Source: Variovorax sp. V93
Lineage (GTDB): Bacteria > Pseudomonadota > Gammaproteobacteria > Burkholderiales > Burkholderiaceae_C
Direction: 5' to 3'
Assembly (NCBI RefSeq): GCF_041154485.1
Contig: NZ_AP028669.1
Coordinates: 4,216,001 to 4,280,000, forward strand
Length of the DNA stretch: 64,000 nucleotides
Shown here: positions 1 to 7,507 of the stretch, in pieces
Layout: each line of letters starts with the position of its first letter
Numbering within the stretch: the stretch's first letter is position 1
Translations under genes and position numbers: made by a program
The notes under the pieces: generated by a model
The model's input: the letters and a program-made list of their open reading frames with translations, nothing else
The model's database searches: none
Told to the model about the DNA's origin: nothing

Positions 1-211
1 CTGGCCCGCCGCGGGCCTCACGGTCATCGCCTTTCCGAACAGCCACCTCGTCTACGCGATCACCTGGTACGGCCTTGCGCTGATGGTCCTGGGCGCAGCC
101 TGGTTCGGCTGGCGCGAGGGGCGCAGGCGCGCTGGCAGGACCGGCGGCGGCACAGGCGAAAATACGGCCCATGTCGACGCCACCGCCCGCCCCGATGCCC
201 GCCGCGACTGA
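1..211 (+). CDS. SURF1 family cytochrome oxidase assembly protein (C-terminal part)
   Basis: Only the last 69 or so codons are inside the window, read from base 2 to a TGA at 209-211. The visible part has the SURF1 C-terminal pattern: a F-x-N-x-H-L-x-Y-A-x-T-W run followed by one hydrophobic membrane segment and a short basic, Arg-rich cytoplasmic tail. SURF1 proteins help insert heme a into cytochrome c oxidase subunit I. The reading frame overlaps the start of the downstream sensor kinase by 41 bp, which suggests translational coupling with the regulatory pair. The N-terminal half lies outside the window, so the identification rests on this tail alone. Confidence 0.7.
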   Translation, partial: WPAAGLTVIAFPNSHLVYAITWYGLALMVLGAAWFGWREGRRRAGRTGGGTGENTAHVDATARPDARRD

Positions 212-1595
212 AGCCGTCGCAGTCGCGGGGGAACTGCATCCGCCGCGCGCGGGCGTGGCAAGCCTGGACAACGCCACCGGCCACAAGAACATGCAGCAGC
301 TGATCGAGCTGCGGTGGTTCGCGGTGGTGGGGCAGGTCGCCACCATCCTGGTCGTGCACTACGGCTTCGGCATCCGGCTGCCGCTGGAGCACATGCTGCA
401 GGTGCTGACCTGCCTCGCACTCTTCAACGGCGTGAGCCTGCTGCGCTCGCGCAGCCCGCGCCGCGTGACCAACGGCGAGCTCTTCCTCGCGCTGCTGGTC
501 GACGTGGCCACGCTCACCGCACAGCTCTACCTGAGCGGCGGCGCCACCAACCCCTTCGTCTTCCTGTACCTGCTGCAGGTCATCCTGGGGGCGGTGCTTC
601 TGAAGGCCTGGTCGACCTGGACCATCGTGGTCGTCACCTGCCTCTGCTTTGCGGGGCTGGCGCTGTTCTCGCGCCCGCTCGCGCTGCCGCTGGACCACGA
701 CCGCGGGCTCTGGAGTCCCTACGTGCAGGGCATGCTGGTCTGCTTTGCGCTCAACGCGGCGCTGCTGGTGGTGTTCATCACGCGCATCAGCCGCAACCTG
801 CGTGCACGCGACGCGCGGCTGGCCGACCTGCGCCAGCGCGCATCGGAAGAGGAGCACATCGTGCGCATGGGCCTGCTGGCCTCGGGCGCCGCGCACGAAC
901 TGGGCACGCCGCTTGCCACGCTGGCCGTGATCCTGGGCGACTGGCGCCGACTGCCGCATTTCAGTTCCGATCCCGAACTGCTGACCGAGGTGGCCGAGAT
1001 GGAACTGCAGATCCAGCGCTGCAAGAGCATCGTGAGCGGCATCCTGCTGTCGGCCGGCGAGGCGCGCGGCGAATCGTCGGAAGAAACCACCGTCCGCACC
1101 TTTCTTGACGAACTGGTCGAGGAATGGCGCAGCACGCGTCCGGTCGAGGAATTCGACTACGAGAACCGCTTTGGCCAGGACCTGCCCATGGTCTCCGACT
1201 CGGCGCTCAAGCAGATGATCTGCAACGTGCTCGACAATGCGCTGGAAGCCTCGCCGCACTGGCTGCGCTTCGAGGTGGCGCACGACGCCGACGCGCTGAC
1301 CCTCACGGTCACCGATGCCGGCCCGGGCTTCCTGCCGGCCATCCTGAAGGAGTTCGGCAAACCCTACCAGTCGAGCAAGGGCCGCCCGGGCGGCGGGCTC
1401 GGGCTGTTCCTGGTGGTGAACGTGGCGCGCACCCTGGGCGGCCGCGTCGCGGTGCACAACCGGCCCGAGGGCGGCGCCATCGTGGTCATCACGCTGCCGC
1501 TTGCGGCGGTCGTGCTCGAAGAGGAAGACGAGGAAGAAGAGACCCAGGCCATCGGCGCCGCCGACACCATCATCGATCGAAACGCAAGGCCATGA
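171..1595 (+). CDS. regB: RegB/PrrB-type redox sensor histidine kinase
   Basis: A 474-residue membrane histidine kinase. About six hydrophobic segments fill residues 45-205. A loop at about 123-129 reads GGATNPF, matching the GGxxNPF loop linked to ubiquinone sensing in RegB proteins. The H-box AAHELGTPL puts the phospho-acceptor at His242. Cys284 lies 42 residues later in a QRCKSI context, close to the spacing of the redox-active Cys265 of Rhodobacter RegB (His225 + 40). An HATPase domain follows, with a DAGPGF box and a GGGLGLFL glycine-rich box. The stop overlaps the regulator start by 4 bp. An internal ATG at 291 would remove a Pro/Ala-rich 40-residue leader and is a credible alternative start. 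It probably controls respiratory genes in answer to quinone redox state. Confidence 0.85.
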   Translation: MSTPPPAPMPAATEAVAVAGELHPPRAGVASLDNATGHKNMQQLIELRWFAVVGQVATILVVHYGFGIRLPLEHMLQVLTCLALFNGVSLLRSRSPRRVTNGELFLALLVDVATLTAQLYLSGGATNPFVFLYLLQVILGAVLLKAWSTWTIVVVTCLCFAGLALFSRPLALPLDHDRGLWSPYVQGMLVCFALNAALLVVFITRISRNLRARDARLADLRQRASEEEHIVRMGLLASGAAHELGTPLATLAVILGDWRRLPHFSSDPELLTEVAEMELQIQRCKSIVSGILLSAGEARGESSEETTVRTFLDELVEEWRSTRPVEEFDYENRFGQDLPMVSDSALKQMICNVLDNALEASPHWLRFEVAHDADALTLTVTDAGPGFLPAILKEFGKPYQSSKGRPGGGLGLFLVVNVARTLGGRVAVHNRPEGGAIVVITLPLAAVVLEEEDEEEETQAIGAADTIIDRNARP

Positions 1596-2140
1596 CGGAA
1601 ACCACCGAAGCCGAACGCCAGCTGCTGATCGTCGAGGACGACGCGGCCTTCGCGCGCACGCTCGGCAAGTCGTTCGAGCGCCGCGGCTATGCGGTCGCGC
1701 ACGCCACCAATGCCGAGGAGGTCGAGGCGCTGCTGCAGGCCCGTTCGCCCGGCTATGCGGTGGTCGACCTGAAGCTCAACGGCGAGGCCTCGGGCCTGGC
1801 CTGCGTGCAGATGCTGCACCGGCACAACCCGAAGATGCTGATCGTAGTGCTCACGGGCTTTGCCAGCATTGCCACGGCCGTCGAGGCCATCAAGCTCGGC
1901 GCCTGCCACTACCTGGCCAAGCCGTCGAACACCGACGACATCGAGGCCGCCTTCGGCCGCGCCACCGGCACCACGGAGGTGGAGCTGACCAACCGCCCGA
2001 CCTCGATCAAGACGCTCGAATGGGAGCGCATCCACGAGACGCTGGCCGAGACCGGCTTCAACATTTCCGAAACCGCGCGGCGGCTCGGCATGCACCGGCG
2101 CACGCTGGCGCGCAAGCTGGGCAAGCAGCAGGTGAAATAG
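1592..2140 (+). CDS. regA: RegA/PrrA-type response regulator
   Basis: A 182-residue regulator that starts inside the stop codon of the sensor gene (ATGA overlap). The receiver domain carries the acidic pair EDD near residues 15-17 and the phosphorylation site at about Asp59 (VVDLKLNG). The C-terminal 45 residues form a Fis-type helix-turn-helix (NISETARRLGMHRRTLARKL), the hallmark of the RegA/PrrA/ActR family. These regulators directly activate or repress respiratory, carbon-fixation and energy genes when RegB is active. Pairing with RegB and linkage to SURF1 make the assignment firm. The actual target genes cannot be read from the window. Confidence 0.88.
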   Translation: MTETTEAERQLLIVEDDAAFARTLGKSFERRGYAVAHATNAEEVEALLQARSPGYAVVDLKLNGEASGLACVQMLHRHNPKMLIVVLTGFASIATAVEAIKLGACHYLAKPSNTDDIEAAFGRATGTTEVELTNRPTSIKTLEWERIHETLAETGFNISETARRLGMHRRTLARKLGKQQVK

Positions 2141-2141
2141 C

Positions 2142-2804
2142 ATGACTTCCAGAAAACCGATGTCTGCGGTCCGCGCCCAGACCGCGCTCGAAGAGATCTT
2201 CAATGCATTGAGCCACGGCCTTGGCCTGCTGCTGGCCATTGCCTCGCTGCCGATCCTGGTCTACAGCGCTGCCCAGAAGGGCCAGGCCGCGAGCGTGGTC
2301 GGCGCCTCGCTCTTTGCCGGCACGGCGATCGTGCTGTATTTGATCTCCACGCTGTACCACGCACTGCCGATGGGCCGGGCCAAGGCCTGGTTCAACCGGC
2401 TCGACCACGCGGCCATCTATCTGTTCATCGCGGGCAGCTACATGCCGTTTCTCTTCGGCGTGCTGCGCGGGCCCTGGGGCTGGATGCTGTTCGGCTGCAT
2501 CTGCGCCGCGGCGGCGCTCGGCGTGGGCGCCAAGCTGTTCAACCGGCTGCAGCATCCGCTGTGGTCGACCGGGCTCTACGTGGCGATGGGCTGGATGGCG
2601 CTGATGGCGGCGGTGCCGCTGTACGAGCGCATGTCGCCGGCGGGCCTGGGATGGCTCGTGGCCGGCGGGCTGTTCTACACCGCGGGTGCGGTGGTCTTCC
2701 TGTTCGACAACAAGGTGCGCTTTGCCCATTCGGTGTGGCACCTGTTCGTGCTGGCGGGCAGCACCTGCCACTTCTTTGCGGTGCTCTGGCATTCGCACGG
2801 TTGA
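2142..2804 (+). CDS. Hemolysin III / PAQR family membrane protein
   Basis: A 220-residue protein with seven predicted membrane helices. It has the family signatures: an E-x2-N-x2-SHG start motif, STLYH in the second helix, a DHAAIYLFIAGSYMPF segment, and a C-terminal HSVWH...CHFFAV segment. The conserved Asp and His residues match the metal-binding set of PAQR proteins. Bacterial members (YqfA/TrhA type) are tied to membrane fluidity rather than true haemolysis. The start lies 1 bp after the regA stop, so it may be read through from the regBA operon. ATG 2160 is an alternative start. Confidence 0.85.
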   Translation: MTSRKPMSAVRAQTALEEIFNALSHGLGLLLAIASLPILVYSAAQKGQAASVVGASLFAGTAIVLYLISTLYHALPMGRAKAWFNRLDHAAIYLFIAGSYMPFLFGVLRGPWGWMLFGCICAAAALGVGAKLFNRLQHPLWSTGLYVAMGWMALMAAVPLYERMSPAGLGWLVAGGLFYTAGAVVFLFDNKVRFAHSVWHLFVLAGSTCHFFAVLWHSHG

Positions 2805-2849
2805 TCTTGTTGGGGTGAGCTGAACGACGCTCTTGTTCCTGGCGCTGTT

Positions 2850-3109
2850 GTTCAGGGCGCGTGCACAGGCCACCGGGGACTCCCCTCCGCGAATGTCCCC
2901 CGGCCTGCGGCCTCCTCCTTGATTTCGCTGCGGGGAGCACCCGATGCCCTGTGCACGATGGGCGCGGCTGTGGTGCTGGCCGATCAACCACCGCTCTGAA
3001 TAACGATCACGTCGATGGGGTGCCTTGCGCAGCGAAATCAAGGGGGAGGCCGAAGGCCGGGGGACATTCGCTTCGCCGCGTACCCCGTCGGCGGGAGTGC
3101 GCCCTGAAC
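2850..3109. repeat. Large interspersed inverted repeat filling the 2805-3148 gap
   Basis: The 344 bp between the PAQR gene and slyX hold no convincing gene. Two arms of about 95 bp, 2850-2945 and 3014-3109, are imperfect reverse complements. Both ends read GTTCAGGGCGC (inverted on the right). The best conserved core is GCGAATGTCCCCCGGCCT, followed about 10 bp on by CTTGATTTCGCTGCG. The 68 bp between the arms is unique. Similar units are, to my knowledge, scattered in Comamonadaceae genomes near insertion sequences and intergenic gaps. It could fold as a long hairpin and stop transcription from both flanking convergent genes. Confidence 0.7.
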
Positions 3110-3148
3110 AATGCCCCCAAGCGACCAGACAGATCGCCGGACAACCGC

Positions 3149-3373
3149 TCAGTAATGCGGCGGCAGCTCGTCGCGCAAGTTGCGCGCCGCCCCGTCCTGC
3201 CCCGCATTCTGGCTCTGCTGCTTGAGCTGCGCGACCTGCAGGATCAGGCTGTCGATCTGCTGCTGTTGGCGGTAGATCGTCATGTTGAGCTGCTCCAAGA
3301 GGTCTTCGGCATAGCTCGACTTGATCTCGAGTTCGGTCAGGCGCTCTGCGAGTTCGTTCGGTGGATAGTCCAT
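3149..3373 (-). CDS. slyX: SlyX family protein
   Basis: A 74-residue protein dominated by a coiled coil, with heptads of Leu/Ile from about residue 8 to 58 and Gln-rich middle turns. It ends in DELPPHY, the typical SlyX tail. Length and the LTELEIKSSYAEDLLEQLN start agree with the family. The function of SlyX is poorly defined; in E. coli it neighbours slyD. Here it lies 66 bp downstream of the MFS gene on the same strand and may share its transcript. Confidence 0.85.
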   Translation of the reverse strand: MDYPPNELAERLTELEIKSSYAEDLLEQLNMTIYRQQQQIDSLILQVAQLKQQSQNAGQDGAARNLRDELPPHY

Positions 3374-3439
3374 GCCGCTATTGGACAGGAAGATCCACCG
3401 TTTTTTTGTGACGCCGCGCTCCGCGCCTGACCCCGCCGT

Positions 3440-4960
3440 TCAACAGGCCGAGGACTCCAAAGCCACCGCCCCAGCCCCGGCGTGCGTCTCGCCCCGCAGG
3501 AACGCGAACACCACCATCGCCGTCAGCACCGTGACACCGGCCAGCACGCACAGCAGCGTGCCGAAGGCCGCGCCGTAGGCCTGCAACAGCGCCGCGCGGT
3601 CCACGCCCGGCAACAGCGCGAGGGCCTGCGACCAGTCGCCCGTCGTCATCCGCTGTGCCGCCTGCGATGTCGCGGCGGGATGCGCCGGCAGGCGGCCGAG
3701 CTGCCATGCGACCAGTGCCGTGAGCCCGGCGCCCACCAGCGCGAGTGCAATCCCCTCGCCCGCCACCCGCACGGTGTTGAAGATGCCCGACGCCATGCCC
3801 GCGCGCTCGCGCGGCACCACGCTCACCGCGAGCCCGTCCATCAGGCCCCAGGGCAATCCGATGCCCGCGCCGATCAGCAGCAGCGGCCACACGATGACGT
3901 GCAGCGGCGTGCCCGGCGCGCAGCGGCTGAGCCAGAACAGCCCCGCCGCGCACACCAGCAGGCCCACGGCCGAGATCGCGCCCGCCGGGAACCGGTGCGC
4001 GAGCGAGGCCGCGAGCGTCGGCACCACGAGGATCGGCCCCGAGAGCGCGAACATGAAGCTGCCCGCCTCGAGCGCGCTGCGCCCCTCCAGCCCGATGAAG
4101 CGGATCGGCAGCAGCACCAGCAGCACCACGAAGCCATAGGCCGGCGCTGCGGCCAGCAACTGCACGCCCACGAAGCGCGGAAAGCGCAACAGCGACAGGT
4201 CGAGCATCGGATGCGCCACGCGCCGCTCGATGGCAATGAAGGCCGCCCCCATCAGCATGGCGCCCGCCAGCGCGGCGATCACCCACGGGCTGCCCCAGCC
4301 GCTGTCGGGCGCCTGCAGCACGCCGAGCGTCAGCAGGCTCAGCGCGCCGGTGAACGTGACCGTGCCCGCCACGTCCAGCCCCATCGCATCCGGATTGCGC
4401 GACTCGCGCATGCCCGGCGCCGCGATGCCCAGCGCGATGAGGCTGATCGCGCCGGGGCTCAGCATCACCGAGCGCCAGCCGAAGGATTCGGCGAGCCAGC
4501 CCGAGAGGATGGCGCCACACGACAGCCCCACGCCGAACGACGTGCCGATCAGGCTGAACGCCCGCGTGCGCGCCGCGCCGTCGAACACCTGCGCCAGTGC
4601 CGCCGTGCCGGCCGCGAAGGCCGCGGCCGACCCCAGCCCCTGCAGCCCGCGTGCGAGATCGAAGACAGCGATGCGCGGCGCGAGCGTCAGCAGCGAACTG
4701 CTGAGCGCAACCACCGCCAGCCCCAGCAGAAAGACCCGCTTGCGCCCATAGGTGTCGGCCAGCGCGCCCGCCGCCATCAGCGTGGCGCCGAAGCTCAGCA
4801 TGAAGGCGTTGGTCACCCAGTTGAGCTGCACCGGGCTGCCGCCCAGCGCATCGCGGATCGCGGGCAGCACCACCGCCGGGCCGGTGAAGCTCAGCGGCAT
4901 GCCCAGCGCCGCGAGGCAGACGGCGGCCAGCAGCCAGTTCTTGTGGGAAGACGAAGACAT
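3440..4960 (-). CDS. MFS drug exporter, DHA2 (14-TM, EmrB/QacA-like) family
   Basis: A 506-residue transporter with about 14 hydrophobic helices. The first cytoplasmic loop has a motif-A-like GALADTYGRKRV and the conserved NWVTNAF start of helix 2. A large periplasmic loop precedes the last helix. Such proton-driven pumps export drugs, dyes or organic compounds across the inner membrane. It is transcribed away from a LysR regulator with 109 bp between starts, so that regulator probably controls it in response to the substrate. The substrate cannot be predicted. Confidence 0.82.
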   Translation of the reverse strand: MSSSSHKNWLLAAVCLAALGMPLSFTGPAVVLPAIRDALGGSPVQLNWVTNAFMLSFGATLMAAGALADTYGRKRVFLLGLAVVALSSSLLTLAPRIAVFDLARGLQGLGSAAAFAAGTAALAQVFDGAARTRAFSLIGTSFGVGLSCGAILSGWLAESFGWRSVMLSPGAISLIALGIAAPGMRESRNPDAMGLDVAGTVTFTGALSLLTLGVLQAPDSGWGSPWVIAALAGAMLMGAAFIAIERRVAHPMLDLSLLRFPRFVGVQLLAAAPAYGFVVLLVLLPIRFIGLEGRSALEAGSFMFALSGPILVVPTLAASLAHRFPAGAISAVGLLVCAAGLFWLSRCAPGTPLHVIVWPLLLIGAGIGLPWGLMDGLAVSVVPRERAGMASGIFNTVRVAGEGIALALVGAGLTALVAWQLGRLPAHPAATSQAAQRMTTGDWSQALALLPGVDRAALLQAYGAAFGTLLCVLAGVTVLTAMVVFAFLRGETHAGAGAVALESSAC

Positions 4961-5069
4961 CGAAGGCTTTCACTCAAAAGGAGAACGAAGGCACAGAAGA
5001 TAGAAAGGAATCAATGGAATGAGAATGGCGCCTTCGATCCTCACACTCCCAACCCAGGGTTGCCAATCC

Positions 5070-5966
5070 ATGGACAGTTTCAGCGGACTCGAATCCTTCG
5101 TGCGGGCAGCCGACCTGCTGAGCTTTGCCAAGGCCGGCCGGCTGCTGGGCATCTCGGCCTCGGCCGTGGGCAAGAACGTTGCACGGCTCGAACAGCAGCT
5201 GGGCCTGCGGCTTTTCAACCGCACCACGCGGCATGTGCGGCTGACCGAGGAAGGCGCGATGTTCCACGAGCGCTGCCGCCGCATCCTCGACGAGCTCGAC
5301 GATGCGCGCGCGATGATGCAGGACGCCGCGGCGGCCCCGCGCGGCCGCCTGCGCGTGAGCCTGCCGACCATCGGTTACCGCTTCCTGCTGCCGGTGCTGC
5401 CGGCCTTCAAGGCGCGCTATCCCGAGATCGAACTCGACCTCGACTTCAACGACCGGCTGGTCGACGTGATCGCCGAAGGTGTGGACGTGGCGATCCGCAG
5501 CGGCGAGCTGGGCGATTCGCAACTCGTGGCGCGCCGGCTCGGTCCGTTCTGCTTCGTGCTCGTCGCATCTCCGGACTACCTTGCGCGCCACGGTGTGCCG
5601 CAGGTGCCGGCCGACCTCGCGCAGCACAGCTGCCTGCGCTACAAGTTCGTGACCGGCGGCAAGATCGAGGACTGGGACCTGCCGGGCCTGCCCGCGCAGC
5701 TGCCGCCCGGGCTGCTCTGCAACAACATGGAGGCCATGCTCGGCGCGGCGGTGGCCGGCCTCGGCGTGGCCTACATGCCCGACTTTCTCGCGCGCGATTC
5801 GCTCTGCCGCGGCGAACTGCAGCGCGTGCTCGAAACGCACCTGGTGCGCCAGGGGCAGTTCTCGGCGCTGTGGCCATCGAGCCGGCAGCTGTCGCCGAAG
5901 GTGCGGGCCTTCGTGGACTTCGCGAGCGAGCACATGTTCAGGGAAGACTTGCCACCGGTTCGCTGA
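5070..5966 (+). CDS. LysR family transcriptional regulator
   Basis: A 298-residue regulator. The N-terminal winged helix-turn-helix (LLSFAKAGRLLGISASAVGK, near residues 15-35) is followed by a substrate-binding domain. The start at 5070 (MDSFSGLESFV) matches the family better than the upstream ATG at 5019. It diverges from the MFS exporter gene and most likely regulates it and itself. The reading frame converges with the ATPase gene on the other strand and the two 3' ends overlap by 29 bp (5938-5966). Confidence 0.85.
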   Translation: MDSFSGLESFVRAADLLSFAKAGRLLGISASAVGKNVARLEQQLGLRLFNRTTRHVRLTEEGAMFHERCRRILDELDDARAMMQDAAAAPRGRLRVSLPTIGYRFLLPVLPAFKARYPEIELDLDFNDRLVDVIAEGVDVAIRSGELGDSQLVARRLGPFCFVLVASPDYLARHGVPQVPADLAQHSCLRYKFVTGGKIEDWDLPGLPAQLPPGLLCNNMEAMLGAAVAGLGVAYMPDFLARDSLCRGELQRVLETHLVRQGQFSALWPSSRQLSPKVRAFVDFASEHMFREDLPPVR

Positions 5967-7419
5967 CCTCGCGCGATCGCACCTCGACACGCGCAGTGCT
6001 CTCCTTTGGCTGCGGCTTCGCGGCCTCGCCCCCCATCCGGCTCAGCGCGAGCGCGGCCTGCAGCGGGTAAAGCGTGCGCGCGTCGCCCTCGGCCTTGTTG
6101 CTCACGGTGGTGCCGGCGGCTTCGCTCGTGCTGGCCGTGCGCACCGCGTCGGGCCGGTGCACGGGCACCATGAAGGGCGAGTGCGTGGTGTAGATGATCT
6201 GGTTGGCGAAGTCCTGCTCGAAGTGCGCGAGCAGGTCGGCCTGCGAGAGCGCATGCAGGTGCAGGCCGGGCTCGTCCAGCAGCAGCATGGCATCGCCGGC
6301 ACCCTTCGTATCCGCGAAGAAGGTGACGTAGAACGAGAAGAACCACTGGAAGCCCCGGCTGCGCTCGTCGAGGTTCACTTCCACGTCGTAGGCGCGGCTC
6401 GGGTCGGACACCAGCGTGTCCATGTACGGTCCGTCGAGGTTGAAGCGCACCTTGAGCTCGCGGTCCTTCCAGAGCCGGCGGATCTCGGCGGTGACGACGG
6501 AGCCGGCGCGGTTGGCGAGCTGGTTGCGCGTGGCCTGGTCGTTCTTCTCCAGCAGCTCCTGCAGCTGCTGCGGATCGAGCCCCGCGGCCTTGCAGAGCTT
6601 CTCGAAGCTGCGCTGCGCGGGCGCGGCCTGCCCCCAGCCCTTGCGTGCGAGGTGCTCGGCAATGTTCTGCCGGCCGGGCAGCGCCGGGTACTCGTCCACG
6701 TAGATGAACCGGGGCAGCTTGTCGAGCACCCACTGCTTCGCCTTCGCGAGCGCCGGCGTGTCGTTGGCGATGGCGCGGGCCATCTCCTCGAGCTCGGCCA
6801 GCATCTGCTCCTGCTTGTCGCTGAGTTCGGCGCCTGCGGCAGCCAGTGCCTTGCGCAGCGACTGCAGTGCCGCCACCGCACCTGCAGACCACCGGATGTA
6901 GTCGGGGCTCAGGATCATCGCGGCGTCGAAGGCGTCGGCCGCCTGCTCCAGCATCGCGCGCACCTCCTCGGCGAGCTTCTCGGCCGCGGCCTTCACCGCG
7001 GGCACGATCTTGCGCACCTTGCCCTTGATGTCGGACACGTCGAGCGAGAGGTCGCCGAGTCCTTCGAGGCCGCTCCAGCGCGCCGTGCCGTAGCCCCGGC
7101 CCGCGGTGACGTGGCGCACGTTGGCCGCGCGCGGAAGCATCTGCGCCAGTTCGGCCCGCTCGCTGTCTTCGAGGGCCCAGCGCGTCGCGACGACCGGCGT
7201 GTCGCCCTGGCATTCCTCCAGGCGGCGATGCCGCGGAAAGTCCTTGATCGGACTGAGTTCGGCCACGCCCTCGGCCGGGTTCAGGCTGTGCAGCGCGCGC
7301 AGCAGGTTCGACTTGCCGCTGTCGTTTCGGCCGAGGATCGCCGTGATCTGCGAAGTGTCGATGGAGCCGCTGTCGTTGATCGAGCGAAAGTTGGTGATCT
7401 GGAATGACGCCAAGCGCAT
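5938..7419 (-). CDS. AAA/SMC-like ATPase of the OLD family, apparently without a TOPRIM domain
   Basis: A 493-residue protein. Walker A is at 30-38 (GRNDSGKSN) after a RecF/OLD-like start (FQITNFRSIND). A coiled, Ala/Glu-rich middle runs from about 130 to 300. Walker B is at 377-385 (AMLLLDEPG) followed by HLHAL, and a TTHSPFMV switch sits at 411-418. OLD-family members usually continue after the LYPLQAAL segment (450-457) into a metal-binding TOPRIM nuclease domain. Here only about 36 charged, low-complexity residues follow. The start at 7419 is chosen because the Walker domain begins there; upstream codons are non-conserved. It may be a truncated nuclease or an ATPase acting with a partner in trans. 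No partner gene is adjacent. Confidence 0.75.
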   Translation of the reverse strand: MRLASFQITNFRSINDSGSIDTSQITAILGRNDSGKSNLLRALHSLNPAEGVAELSPIKDFPRHRRLEECQGDTPVVATRWALEDSERAELAQMLPRAANVRHVTAGRGYGTARWSGLEGLGDLSLDVSDIKGKVRKIVPAVKAAAEKLAEEVRAMLEQAADAFDAAMILSPDYIRWSAGAVAALQSLRKALAAAGAELSDKQEQMLAELEEMARAIANDTPALAKAKQWVLDKLPRFIYVDEYPALPGRQNIAEHLARKGWGQAAPAQRSFEKLCKAAGLDPQQLQELLEKNDQATRNQLANRAGSVVTAEIRRLWKDRELKVRFNLDGPYMDTLVSDPSRAYDVEVNLDERSRGFQWFFSFYVTFFADTKGAGDAMLLLDEPGLHLHALSQADLLAHFEQDFANQIIYTTHSPFMVPVHRPDAVRTASTSEAAGTTVSNKAEGDARTLYPLQAALALSRMGGEAAKPQPKESTARVEVRSREVSEPVASLP

Positions 7420-7447
7420 GGAAGGGGGTTCTCTTCGTATGATGAAT

Positions 7448-7484
7448 GCAGGGCCGGGGAATGTATTGCATTCCCCGGCCCTGC
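7448..7484. terminator. Perfect 16-bp hairpin after the FtsX-type permease gene
   Basis: GCAGGGCCGGGGAATG and its exact reverse complement are separated by the 5-base loop TATTG. It lies 24 bp beyond the stop of the permease gene (minus strand) and 29 bp before the ATPase start. The position suits a terminator for the permease transcript, but no clear U-tract follows on the minus strand. A role as a protein-binding palindrome for the ATPase gene is also possible. Confidence 0.5.
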
Positions 7485-7507
7485 CCGCCCCTCGCGGAAA
7501 GAAAAAT

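Noticed and set aside
2861..3430. A 189-residue frame through the inverted repeat and slyX region
   Set aside because: It crosses both repeat arms and runs antisense to slyX; no conserved pattern.
5938..7484. A complete phage-defence system around the OLD-like ATPase
   Set aside because: No helicase (GajB-like), reverse transcriptase or other effector gene is adjacent; neighbours are a LysR gene and an FtsX-type permease.
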